IMG/VR virus record: IMGVR_UViG_3300046500_000077
Span: 1-30,800 of that record
Strand: one strand, 5' to 3'
DNA: 30,800 bases
DNA from: a virus
The notes under the pieces were generated by a model. That model searched no databases, was not told where the DNA came from, and worked only from the letters and a program-made list of their open reading frames with translations. Every line of letters begins with the position of its first letter. The stretch's first letter is position 1. Positions 1 through 6,831 of this stretch are shown here, piece by piece. A program made the translations under genes and the position numbers.

Positions 1-955
1 GACTAGGGACCAACAGCCCGGCGGTACTGGACGCTGCGCCCTGACTGAGCATCGCGCTAGTCACGAACATCTCTGCGCCCTGAGCCGCTGACAGTTGGCC
101 AAGGGTGACCGCGTTGAGGATGGCTAGACCGTTCTCCCCCTGCAAGGCAGTGAGGATGCGGTCAGGCGCTATGTGGGTCCAAATCTCCTGTACGGCCGTT
201 ACAACGCCCCGGGACGTCCGGGCCACCTCTTCGTACCGGGCCTCAGCCAAACGCCGTGAGGCAGCCGTTGAGCTACCCGCACGGGCTTCTCTCAGGTTCG
301 GCCGTGACTCCCCCGGCGCATCCGGCCTAGGGGTTGTCTTGATGGTGGCAGCGGGCTTCGTCGGGGGCTTCGGCTTCGCGTCCGGGAAAGGCTCACCCTT
401 GGCAGTCAGGATGTCCCGTAGCCGGTCCTTGCCCTCATCAGTGATGACGAATGACTGACCGCTGTACGCCTCAGCTTCGCGGCTGCCACCTAGCATGGAC
501 TTGCCGCCCCGGCCAACCTTCTTTAGGAAGCCTTCGGCAGCAAGTTCCCGGATGGCTTGCTGTTGCTTGCGCGACCGGTTACCCAGGTAGACGCGATAGG
601 TCTTGCCGTCTTCCGCCACCTGTTCAGCGTGAAGCGCCTGCCGTAGGACAGTCTCAATGTCCTTGTCATCCGGCGTGTACTTCCGGCCAGCGGCAGCGTT
701 CGCCTTACGCTTCTTGACTGCCTCATCCTTCTGGGCAGCCTTCTTGGCCTCAGCCGTAGCCGCATCCTTGGCCGCTGAGCGTGCCCGGGATTCACTGGCG
801 TACTTCTCAGACTCAGCCATGAGCCGCTGAGCTTCCGGACCAGAGTCATCCCACCCGGCTGCCTCAATGACAGCGTCTAGTTGGCGGTTGATCTCCTTGA
901 GAGTGTCCAGAAGCTCAGCGTCAGTCATGTTCTTCGGAGACTTACGCCGTGCCAT
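1..955 (-). CDS. MuF-like head morphogenesis / capsid maturation protein, N-terminal part
   Basis: Open reading frame from an ATG at 955 that runs off the left edge, with 318 codons visible and no stop. AGGGGGCACC precedes the ATG, and the gene starts 8 bases after the portal stop. Residues 1-90 are charged and helical (Ala/Lys/Glu-rich). Residues about 95-190 look like a winged helix (AIRELAAEGFLKKV, then FVITDEGKDRLRDIL). A Pro/Lys linker follows. From about residue 245 the sequence (VTAVQEIWTHIAPDRILTAL, ALNAVTLGQLSAAQGAEMFV-like helices) resembles the helical start of actinophage MuF-like or capsid maturation proteins. Position after the portal supports a head role. The family call is inference; the catalytic or C-terminal part lies outside the window. 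Confidence 0.75.
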   Translation of the reverse strand, partial: MARRKSPKNMTDAELLDTLKEINRQLDAVIEAAGWDDSGPEAQRLMAESEKYASESRARSAAKDAATAEAKKAAQKDEAVKKRKANAAAGRKYTPDDKDIETVLRQALHAEQVAEDGKTYRVYLGNRSRKQQQAIRELAAEGFLKKVGRGGKSMLGGSREAEAYSGQSFVITDEGKDRLRDILTAKGEPFPDAKPKPPTKPAATIKTTPRPDAPGESRPNLREARAGSSTAASRRLAEARYEEVARTSRGVVTAVQEIWTHIAPDRILTALQGENGLAILNAVTLGQLSAAQGAEMFVTSAMLSQGAASSTAGLLVPS

Positions 956-963
956 GGTGCCCC

Positions 964-2385
964 CTATTCAGCGGGGACAACATCCCCTGACGTGATATCC
1001 GGCTTCGGTCCGTACAGGGCGGCAATGCTTCCGCCGGTAATGGCGGCAGCCTGGTCATCCCGCATGGACTTCCAACGCTCAATCTCTTCGGGCGTGGTGT
1101 CCGGCATGCGCTCCCATAGGGCTTCATCCGGCACGTTGATTGCCTTGTACTTCGTCAGGGCATCCGCGTACTGAGCCTCAGAACGGAACTGAGCGTCACG
1201 CCAGACGACAGACCCCATGCTGATTGCCTCAGCGCGGGAAGCGTCGCCAGACGCCAACGCCTCAAGCCTCATCAGTTCGCGTAGCGCCGCGCCAAAATAG
1301 CGTTGTCTTTCTTGCACCTTCGCCACTAGCCCGGCTTCGGAAGCCACCAGGGCATCAGCGCTGATGTTGACCATCTCCCCGGTCAGGTAAGACGGGGGCG
1401 TGCGCGTCTGGGCAGCAATGTGCCGGACGGCAGTCTCAATCACGCTGGTGTAGTTGGTCAGGTCAGCGGCACTGAACTCCGCAATCTGTGCGCCTTCGCG
1501 CTCAAGCCAGAGAAGGCGGTCACGCCGGAACCGGTCAATGGGCAAATCCTCTTCCCCAATGACTTCGCCGTCCTGGTCAAGGATCTCCTTGGTTGGCCGG
1601 TCCATCCCCAGCACAGCACGCGCGGGCACGGCCCGTTCATCAGCCGCCGTCATCAGGTGAGCCCACAGGGTGTTCACGCTGTCCTGTAGCGGGGCAACGC
1701 TGGCAATCTCACTGGTGGGCTTCCCGCGCAAGCGTGCACGGTTCTCAAGCGCCACCAGGGGCACCACCTTGAGCGGGTTAGGCAGCGTGCCAGCGGACAC
1801 CCAACCAGACCCCCCGAAGGTGGCTGACAGTTCGTGCCCGTAGCCGTCTAGCTGACCGACCGTCCGCACCCACAGGTACACGGCATCCGGGTAGAACAGG
1901 CTGGCCCGTTCCTGGTCACCATCACGCCACAGCAGAAGACCAGCGCGACGAACACGGCGCTTGCCGGGAACGTAGTCAACGATGGCCTGCCGCACGTCGT
2001 GAAACGTGATCTCCGTATTGATGCCGTCCGGCTTCCAGACCAGACCGAAGGAGCGACCGGCAATCAGCGCCTCAAGGAAGGCTAGGCCAACCTCAACGTC
2101 AGCCTCATTCCGTCGCCACGCGTCCCACGCCTGTGGGTCAATCGTCCCGTCATTCAGGCGGAAGGCGATAGGCACCAGGCGCTCAACGGTCGCATCCGGG
2201 ACCACCTGACACCAGTTGTCAGAGAAGTCATCGAACAGCGAACCGGTCTGGCCCTTGAACTCCGGGGACGCGAACTTAAGCGGCACGTTCCCGTTGTAGT
2301 AGTTGGACCAGACCTCAGCGGCACCAGCACGGCGCTTTAGCTTGCCGTACAGCCGGTTCAGGTCATCTAGTGGCGTCAGCGCCAT
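964..2385 (-). CDS. Phage portal protein
   Basis: A 473-residue protein. The length and the order TerS, TerL, this gene, MuF-like protein fit an HK97/SPP1-type portal, the dodecameric ring at the capsid vertex through which DNA enters and leaves. Visible portal-like features are the N-terminal Leu-rich helix followed by YYNGNVPLKFA, the acidic helical middle, and a C-terminal segment with PPSYLTGEMVNISADAL (the conserved portal pattern of PP, YLTGE and SADAL) followed by long helices. The ATG at 2385 is chosen because GGGGAGGG lies 5 bases upstream; an in-frame start at 2406 would begin inside the operator-like palindrome. That palindrome (2404-2425) fills the gap to the terminase gene. Confidence 0.93.
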   Translation of the reverse strand: MALTPLDDLNRLYGKLKRRAGAAEVWSNYYNGNVPLKFASPEFKGQTGSLFDDFSDNWCQVVPDATVERLVPIAFRLNDGTIDPQAWDAWRRNEADVEVGLAFLEALIAGRSFGLVWKPDGINTEITFHDVRQAIVDYVPGKRRVRRAGLLLWRDGDQERASLFYPDAVYLWVRTVGQLDGYGHELSATFGGSGWVSAGTLPNPLKVVPLVALENRARLRGKPTSEIASVAPLQDSVNTLWAHLMTAADERAVPARAVLGMDRPTKEILDQDGEVIGEEDLPIDRFRRDRLLWLEREGAQIAEFSAADLTNYTSVIETAVRHIAAQTRTPPSYLTGEMVNISADALVASEAGLVAKVQERQRYFGAALRELMRLEALASGDASRAEAISMGSVVWRDAQFRSEAQYADALTKYKAINVPDEALWERMPDTTPEEIERWKSMRDDQAAAITGGSIAALYGPKPDITSGDVVPAE

Positions 2386-2403
2386 GCGCCCTCCCCGGGT
2401 CGG

Positions 2404-2425
2404 CACCTACGGATTTTCGGAAGTG
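2404..2425. promoter_or_regulatory. Operator-like palindrome, copy 1
   Basis: CACCTACG / spacer GATTTT / CGGAAGTG, filling the gap between the terminase stop and the portal gene. It is the only full copy seen inside the structural block; a repressor bound here could block elongation, as proposed for phiC31 inverted repeats and mycobacteriophage stoperators. Confidence 0.75.
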
Positions 2426-2426
2426 G

Positions 2427-4136
2427 TTATGCGGAAGCGGCACGCGCCTTCTTGAGGGGTCGACGTACGTAGCCGTCCATGGCCATCACGGCAGCGGCAA
2501 TGCCATCAATGCGGGCACTGGACTTCTGCCGGTTCGGCTTGACGGGTCGGAAGTTGTCGTTGCCGTCCGTCAGGATCTCTACGCATGAGGCATGCCAGCG
2601 AAGCACGGGATTCCCGCCATGCCGGATCTTGCCTTCACGCAACATGCGCTCAAGTTCCTTCGAACCAGGGCCCATGCCTAGGTAGGTCTGTGCGACCGGC
2701 ACCAGGTCAACGCCCCGGGTCTTATGGTCAACACGCTGCACAAGCTGACCGGCAAACATGCGGTCATAGCTGATGCGCTGGACATTCAACCGGCGGCAAT
2801 CGTCAATGATCTGACGCTCAATCGCGGCATAGTCAATGGCGTCACCTTCGGTTAGCTGAATCCAGCCTTCCCGGACCCACAGCCGAAGCGGCACCTGTAG
2901 CTGTGCCTCAAGTTCGTCAACCCGCTCTTCTGGTAGCCAGAAGCGGGAGATCAACTCAAGCTCAACACCAGGCTGCCGGGACTCAACGGCCATGACCCAC
3001 GCGGACATGTCCGACACGGCGGATAGGTCGACGCCACCCCACGCGCGCCGGTAACGGAACTTCTTGTCATCGACTTCGCCAGCGTTCGCGTCCCACATAG
3101 GCATGGGAAGCCAGCGGGTTGCAGCGCGCATGCGTCGATTCAGAGACAGGCGGCAGAACGTTGGGAAGTAAGAGGGGGTGGACTTCGCCTTAGCGGCTTC
3201 ACGGCGCATGTACGCCAGTGACGGGCTGGTGCCTAGACCAGGGTTGGCCTTGTACCAGGTGGCTTCGTCAAAGGGGTCATCCGCCTCTTCGGCAGCCCAA
3301 ATGACCCCGTAGTGACCAGGGTCATCAATGACGCCCTCAGATAGGCGACGAGTATAGACATGCTTTTCGTCATAGATCGAACCCTCTTCGCCTTCATCAG
3401 CAGTCGTGATGAAGACAACCAATGGCTGATCACGTGCGCCTGTGCCGGTCTCGATAGCGTCGACTAGGTCACGCTTCTTGTGAACGTGGACTTCGTCAAC
3501 GATGGCCCCGGACACGTTCAGTCCGTGGGCGGTCTCGGCAATCTTGGACAGCGCCCGGAAGACGCCACCAGTACGGGGCACCCGGATGACTCCGCGCAAG
3601 ACCTCAACGCGTCCCTTGACGGCATTGGAAGTCAGCGCCATGCGCTTAGCGTCATCGAACACGCGCTCAGCCTGTGGCAGCGAACCAGCCGCCGCGTAGA
3701 CTTCCGCACCGTGTTCCCGGTCAGCCAACAGGAGCGTGAGCCCAATGCCGGAAGACAGGGTTGACTTGCCGTTCTTACGCGGAACCTCAATCCAGACGGA
3801 CCGGATCACGCGCACTTCCCGCTCAATCTCCGGGTCATACCACAGCCACCCGAAGACGGGGGCGATAACCCAGACGATTTGCCACGGGGCTAGCTTGAGG
3901 GGGCTTGAACCCCATCTGCCCTTCGTGTGCTTGAAAGACTCAGTGGCCTTGATGGCACGCCGGGCAGCATCCACGTTGAAGTAGGCACCCGGTTGCTTGT
4001 CAGCCTGCATGGCCAGCACCAGGGGGCGAGACTGAGCCGCTGCCTGAATCTCTTCGGGCGAAAGTCCTAGCTCAATCAGCGCGTCATACGGGACCGGCAG
4101 CGCGTCTAGCGCCTCAGTCGAAAACGTCCCCGTCAT
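2427..4136 (-). CDS. terL: Terminase large subunit (packaging ATPase and nuclease)
   Basis: A 569-residue protein of the HK97-like TerL family; it pumps DNA into the prohead and cuts concatemers. Residues 119-126 (PRKNGKST) are the Walker A motif and D214-E215 (GAIVDEVH) the Walker B/catalytic glutamate. The RNase H-like nuclease starts near GGVDLS (D370), and a late acidic motif lies in RIDGIAAAVMAMD (about D544). The ATG at 4136 follows GGGGGAGACG and lies inside the end of the TerS gene (23-base overlap), the usual coupling of terminase subunits. Longer in-frame starts lack a good ribosome binding site. Confidence 0.96.
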   Translation of the reverse strand: MTGTFSTEALDALPVPYDALIELGLSPEEIQAAAQSRPLVLAMQADKQPGAYFNVDAARRAIKATESFKHTKGRWGSSPLKLAPWQIVWVIAPVFGWLWYDPEIEREVRVIRSVWIEVPRKNGKSTLSSGIGLTLLLADREHGAEVYAAAGSLPQAERVFDDAKRMALTSNAVKGRVEVLRGVIRVPRTGGVFRALSKIAETAHGLNVSGAIVDEVHVHKKRDLVDAIETGTGARDQPLVVFITTADEGEEGSIYDEKHVYTRRLSEGVIDDPGHYGVIWAAEEADDPFDEATWYKANPGLGTSPSLAYMRREAAKAKSTPSYFPTFCRLSLNRRMRAATRWLPMPMWDANAGEVDDKKFRYRRAWGGVDLSAVSDMSAWVMAVESRQPGVELELISRFWLPEERVDELEAQLQVPLRLWVREGWIQLTEGDAIDYAAIERQIIDDCRRLNVQRISYDRMFAGQLVQRVDHKTRGVDLVPVAQTYLGMGPGSKELERMLREGKIRHGGNPVLRWHASCVEILTDGNDNFRPVKPNRQKSSARIDGIAAAVMAMDGYVRRPLKKARAASA

Positions 4137-4599
4137 CGTCTCCCCCATTCTCAGGCGGCTGAATGCGCCCACGGGCAGACGGACTGAGTCCTAGCTCTCC
4201 GATATAGCGGGCAAGTTGTGAGCGGTACTGGCCTAGGACCGTGGTCCATCCGTTCTTCTGCCAGCCGCGTTCGCCTTGCATCAGCACGCCATCCCGGGAC
4301 AAGGAACGCTCACCCTGGTCAATGCGCGCGACACAGACGCAATAGTCAGTCAGGACCACAGTGTCAACAGCGCCGATACCGGCCGTGTACTTGAGCACTG
4401 GGATAACCCGGGACCACTCAGCGGACGCCACTTCACGGCAACGCTTGATGCCAGCGGCAGACCCCGGGAAGACAACAGCCCAGTCAGGCTCAGTCAGCTC
4501 AGCCGGGGGCGTCACAATGCCGGGGTTGACAGGGCGCTTGCCGGGGTTGCCCTCACGGACCACCTGTAGGGCGGGCTTCGTCCGTAGTGGGTCGGCCAT
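4114..4599 (-). CDS. terS: Terminase small subunit, P27 family
   Basis: A 161-residue protein that should recognise the packaging site and recruit TerL. Family signs are the early GKRPVN, the TEPDW...EWSRVIPVL helix pair, the central TDYCVCVARID helix, and the near-C-terminal LGLSPSARGRIQ typical of P27-type small terminases, followed by an acidic Asp/Gly tail. The start at 4599 is set by AAGGAGGTGCCCTC directly upstream, one of the strongest ribosome binding sites here. An in-frame ATG 10 codons further up (MTEREGG) would place this site inside the gene and is less likely. It overlaps the start of TerL. Confidence 0.9.
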   Translation of the reverse strand: MADPLRTKPALQVVREGNPGKRPVNPGIVTPPAELTEPDWAVVFPGSAAGIKRCREVASAEWSRVIPVLKYTAGIGAVDTVVLTDYCVCVARIDQGERSLSRDGVLMQGERGWQKNGWTTVLGQYRSQLARYIGELGLSPSARGRIQPPENGGDDDGDVFD

Positions 4600-4635
4600 G
4601 AGGGCACCTCCTTCACGCTCAGTCATCCCGCGCAA

Positions 4636-4731
4636 ACGGGTCAGGTTGCGGCGCTAGCTTTTTGCCTCCCTGCCGAGTGTCTGTGGGCACGGGAGGGGGT
4701 CACCCCCCAGGTGGGTGGTCACACAGCGCGA
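4636..4731. other. GC-rich intergenic region upstream of TerS, possible cos/packaging region
   Basis: This stretch before TerS contains an imperfect hairpin (CCTCCC-TGCC paired with GGGCA-C-GGGAGG, about 4672-4695) and a G/C-rich tract GGGGGTCACCCCCC. No ORF fits. A position beside terminase and HNH genes is where cohesive ends are often found in HNH-associated actinophages, but nothing in the sequence proves a nick site. It could also be a weak terminator for the 110-residue gene, although no T-tract follows on the minus strand. Confidence 0.3.
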
Positions 4732-5064
4732 TCAGGTCACCCGAACGGCCAGCAAGGTCAGCGACACGTTGTCAACATCCAGTGCAACGGCCTGCCCATA
4801 GTCACCAGGGGCGAACGGACCGAACGCCTTAGACGTGTTGGCAGGCACACTGACCACGCGTGGTGTCACGGGCTGCCCGTCCACGGTCCTGGTCAAGCTG
4901 ATGGTCACGTTGTATGCAGTGTCAACGCTTGTGTTGCGAACGATCAGACCAACGCGACCATCATTAGGCAGCGTGTGACCATTGAGCGTGTCACCAATCA
5001 GCGCATCAGGCATGACAGTGCCATCACGTGTGACAGCAACAACAGGGATCTCTACCCTTGCCAC
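4732..5064 (-). CDS. Conserved small beta-rich phage protein, unknown function
   Basis: A 110-residue protein. GTG at 5064 directly follows the HNH stop codon and has AGGAGTAAGTGA in front. The sequence alternates hydrophobic and polar residues (VEIPVVAV, VGLIVRNTS, YNVTISLTR, VSLTLLAVRV) with no long helix, signal peptide or cysteine, suggesting an all-beta, Ig-like or decoration-type fold. Being between the HNH endonuclease and TerS suggests a virion or packaging role, for example head decoration. The fold is inferred from residue pattern only and no specific family is recognised. Confidence 0.75.
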   Translation of the reverse strand: MARVEIPVVAVTRDGTVMPDALIGDTLNGHTLPNDGRVGLIVRNTSVDTAYNVTISLTRTVDGQPVTPRVVSVPANTSKAFGPFAPGDYGQAVALDVDNVSLTLLAVRVT

Positions 5065-5427
5065 TCACTTACTCCTCTCAGCGTGCCAACCACCAGGCTG
5101 ATGCCGGGCGGTCTCCTTGTTATGACAGGGGGCACATAGGGGTCTTAGGTGGGTGGGGGTATCAGGGTCAACACCCCGGGCTATCAGCTCACGGCGTGAT
5201 AGGGGGTGGTGGTCAGCAACAGTGGCCTGTGCAGTGCAGAGCACACACCAGGGATGCGCGTACAGGTACGCCTTACGTATGCGCTGCCAGCGGGTAGACC
5301 CATACTGGCCAGCCCCACGCTCCTTGCGTATCTGCCAGTCCTGAGCCCTGTGAGCCTCACAGCGACCACCAGAGACAAGCTCCGGGCAGCCGGGCACAGA
5401 GCACGGGTTACGCGGCCTAGACGGCAT
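5065..5427 (-). CDS. HNH endonuclease next to terminase
   Basis: A 120-residue zinc-binding HNH nuclease. It has an N-terminal Cys/His cluster (C9, C14, C23, H26), then C61-x2-C64, the D72-H73-H74 catalytic start, and C98-x2-C101-H102-N103. In HK97-like cos phages, HNH proteins encoded beside the terminase work with TerL in cohesive-end cleavage, so a packaging role is more likely than homing. The ATG at 5427 is preceded by CGGAGGTGACCAC, and this ribosome binding site is one arm of the operator-like palindrome at 5433-5454. Immediately downstream is the 110-residue beta-rich protein. Confidence 0.9.
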   Translation of the reverse strand: MPSRPRNPCSVPGCPELVSGGRCEAHRAQDWQIRKERGAGQYGSTRWQRIRKAYLYAHPWCVLCTAQATVADHHPLSRRELIARGVDPDTPTHLRPLCAPCHNKETARHQPGGWHAERSK

Positions 5428-5432
5428 GTGGT

Positions 5433-5454
5433 CACCTCCGAAAATCCGTAGGTG
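5433..5454. promoter_or_regulatory. Operator-like palindrome, copy 2
   Basis: CACCTCCG / spacer AAAATC / CGTAGGTG. It lies between the tRNA-Thr gene and the HNH gene, and its GGAGGTG arm is also the HNH ribosome binding site. Fourteen copies occur in the window. Confidence 0.75.
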
Positions 5455-5461
5455 CCGATTG

Positions 5462-5533
5462 AGCCCCCTGGTGGATTCGAACCACCGCACCATGTTTACG
5501 AGACATGTGCTCTGCCCATTGAGCTAAGGGGGC
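5462..5533 (-). tRNA. tRNA-Thr (anticodon CGT)
   Basis: Complete cloverleaf on the minus strand. The acceptor GCCCCCT pairs with AGGGGGC, the D-stem is GCTC/GAGC, the anticodon arm is CATGT-CTCGTAA-ACATG, and the T-arm is GTGG-TTCGAAT-CCAC. The anticodon CGT reads ACG (Thr). The 3' CCA is not encoded. Confidence 0.95.
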
Positions 5534-5535
5534 GA

Positions 5536-5620
5536 AGTCCGCTGGGAGGGATTCGAACCCCCACGCCGCAAGGCATCCGGGTCTAAGCCGGACGTGTCTT
5601 CCGTTCCACCACCAGCGGGC
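5536..5620 (-). tRNA. tRNA-Leu (anticodon TAG)
   Basis: An 85-nt class II tRNA with a long variable arm (TGCCTTGCGGCG region). The anticodon arm is TCCGG-CTTAGAC-CCGGA, giving anticodon TAG, which reads CTA. The T-arm is GGGGG-TTCGAAT-CCCTC. The acceptor has a C-A mismatch at the second pair (GCCCGCT against AGCGGAC). CTA is rare in high-GC hosts, so this tRNA could help late phage translation (inference). Confidence 0.92.
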
Positions 5621-5699
5621 ACGCTGTGCGGTCTCCCCTTTAGCTCAGGGCTCCGTCTACACAGCGGCAGGGCAGGGCATTACCGGCAACGCCCCGCAG

Positions 5700-5772
5700 T
5701 AGGTCAGGTGGGACTTGAACCCACAGCATCCCGGTTAAGAGCCGGACACTCTACCAATTGAGCTACTGACCT
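5700..5772 (-). tRNA. tRNA-Lys (anticodon CTT)
   Basis: Perfect 7-bp acceptor AGGTCAG/CTGACCT, anticodon arm TCCGG-CTCTTAA-CCGGG with anticodon CTT, and T-arm GTGGG-TTCAAGT-CCCAC. No encoded CCA. Confidence 0.95.
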
Positions 5773-5845
5773 AGGCGGCAAGGGAACCTCTATCACCCAT
5801 TGCCAATGCGCACCCTGAACCATTACTTACGTGCGCTTCCTATCG

Positions 5846-5918
5846 CTGTCCCGGCTGGATTCGAACCAGCAACCCCCGGGGTAACAACCCGGCGCTCTGC
5901 CCATTGAGCTACGTGACA
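5846..5918 (-). tRNA. tRNA-Asn (anticodon GTT)
   Basis: Acceptor TGTCACG/CGGGACA with one internal A-G mismatch, D-stem GCTC/GAGC, anticodon arm CCGGG-TTGTTAC-CCCGG giving GTT, and T-arm GCTGG-TTCGAAT-CCAGC. Discriminator G. Confidence 0.93.
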
Positions 5919-6027
5919 TTGAGGGTTACTCGCCGCTCACTTTGCTTGTGACTAGCAAGCCAGTGTGAGCCGGTTTCACCCAGGGTGCTTATCGTCGGTC
6001 CGGTCAGGGACCTATTGTGAGCACCAG

Positions 6028-6112
6028 TGCCGCATCAAGGATTTGAACCAAGGACTTCCCCTCACCCATGGGCCCATGGTGGGGGCGCTCTTCCAGACTG
6101 AGCTAATGCGGC
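6028..6112 (-). tRNA. Degenerate tRNA-like gene, anticodon uncertain
   Basis: The acceptor stem (GCCGCAT/ATGCGGC) and D-arm (GCTC...GAGC) are perfect, and the T-loop TTCAAAT is present, but the T-stem has two mismatches (CTTGG against CCTTG). The region of the anticodon arm instead holds a near-perfect palindrome (CACCATGGGCCCATGG, with flanking CCCC/GGGG), so a normal 5-bp stem with a 7-base loop and T33 cannot be drawn convincingly. GGG (Pro) is one possible reading. It may be a decayed tRNA or one altered by palindrome insertion. Confidence 0.5.
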
Positions 6113-6115
6113 AAG

Positions 6116-6189
6116 CGCTTCGTACCGGATTCGAACCGGTGACCTTCGCCTTGACAAGGCGCTGCCCTAAGCCACTAGGCCAACGAAGC
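6116..6189 (-). tRNA. tRNA-Asp (anticodon GTC)
   Basis: Perfect acceptor GCTTCGT/ACGAAGC. The anticodon arm CGCC-TTGTCAA-GGCG gives GTC, and the T-arm is ACCGG-TTCGAAT-CCGGT. It is the first tRNA after the candidate promoter at 6322-6338, so it should lead the cluster transcript. Confidence 0.95.
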
Positions 6190-6193
6190 AAGC

Positions 6194-6239
6194 GGCTTCG
6201 CCTTGCAACCCGGGGAGAGAAGCCAGGGAAGGCGAAGCC
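6194..6239 (-). other. Hairpin in the leader of the tRNA cluster
   Basis: An 11-bp perfect inverted repeat, GGCTTCGCCTT (6194-6204) and AAGGCGAAGCC (6229-6239), between the candidate promoter and the first tRNA. It could be a processing signal or RNA stabiliser. No ORF is seen in 6190-6526. Confidence 0.45.
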
Positions 6240-6321
6240 ATGTGAGGGGCAGGGTCCATCTGTCCGCCGGACCTTCGAGTCAGTTCTACGTGCGCGGGAA
6301 ACCCCCGCCCTCAAGATGTAT

Positions 6322-6338
6322 CTAGTGAGTCGAATGCC
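6322..6338 (-). promoter_or_regulatory. Phage promoter-like motif, copy a (tRNA cluster)
   Basis: Minus strand GGCATTCGACTCACTAG, a match to the 13-copy consensus. It lies upstream of the tRNA genes and 30 bases downstream of the 90-bp element R1, so it probably starts the tRNA transcript. Confidence 0.6.
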
Positions 6339-6368
6339 AACCCGCCGGGGCCTGATCCTGGGGCGCTG

Positions 6369-6458
6369 TGTAGGAATGTAGGAAGTGAGTGAGGTCTCTG
6401 AATCCCTATAGAAACCCTTATGGATTATGAAGAGTGATACAGAAACTACATTCCTACA
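6369..6458 (-). repeat. 90-bp repeat element R1 with 13-bp inverted ends
   Basis: Bounded by TGTAGGAATGTAG and CTACATTCCTACA, with a conserved interior CTATAGAAACCCTTA and GATTAT. The second copy at 24033-24122 has the same 90-bp length. Both lie just upstream (minus-strand sense) of a GGCATTCGAC-type motif of the CTCACTAG subtype, so a promoter-activating or protein-loading role is likelier than a mobile element. Confidence 0.8.
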
Positions 6459-6526
6459 TTTATGCAGGTCAGATGGGGTGTTAGAAGCCTGGCACTCAGC
6501 CCCCTCATGCACGCTGACACAACAAA

Positions 6527-6558
6527 GGGCGGGCACCAGCCGAAGCCGACACCCGCCC
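6527..6558 (-). terminator. Rho-independent terminator after the zinc-ribbon gene
   Basis: GGGCGGG / CCCGCCC stem followed on the minus strand by TTTGTT. It ends the integrase and zinc-ribbon transcript before the R1 element and tRNA promoter. Confidence 0.65.
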
Positions 6559-6570
6559 CAGTGACTCAGA

Positions 6571-6780
6571 TCACTCAGCCGTCAGATACCTCACAGCCCG
6601 GACGGCCCGCTTGAGCCCTTCCAGACCGCCCAGCACGTCTACGCACTCTTGGCACGTGTCGCACAGTCCCCCGTCTTCCTGCCCAATGCGGATGCCGCAG
6701 ACAGCGCACTTGTACTTACGCATGCCAGCCCGGTACGCCCGTGCCTCAGCGGCAAGCTCCTCATTCGTCTTGTCTCTCAT
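6571..6780 (-). CDS. Small zinc-ribbon protein
   Basis: A 69-residue protein: a charged N-terminal helix (residues 1-22), then YKCAVCG and GLCDTCQEC, giving two CxxC knuckles of a zinc ribbon, and a C-terminal helix LKRAVRAVRYL. The ATG at 6780 is preceded by GGAGTGGTGGG; an upstream in-frame ATG at 6804 lacks a comparable site. It lies 51 bases downstream of the integrase in the same direction and is probably co-transcribed. It might bind nucleic acid or act with the integrase, but nothing specific can be said. Confidence 0.75.
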   Translation of the reverse strand: MRDKTNEELAAEARAYRAGMRKYKCAVCGIRIGQEDGGLCDTCQECVDVLGGLEGLKRAVRAVRYLTAE

Positions 6781-6831
6781 CCCACCACTCCGCTTGTCAT
6801 GCACACACTGTCACCGTCTGATTGCACTGAG

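Noticed and set aside
523-867. Arg/Pro-rich minus-strand ORF inside the MuF-like gene, and similar Arg/Ser-rich ORFs antisense to real genes elsewhere
   Set aside because: They are shadows of genuine genes in another frame: low-complexity Arg/Ser/Pro composition, no SD, and complete overlap with well-supported genes.
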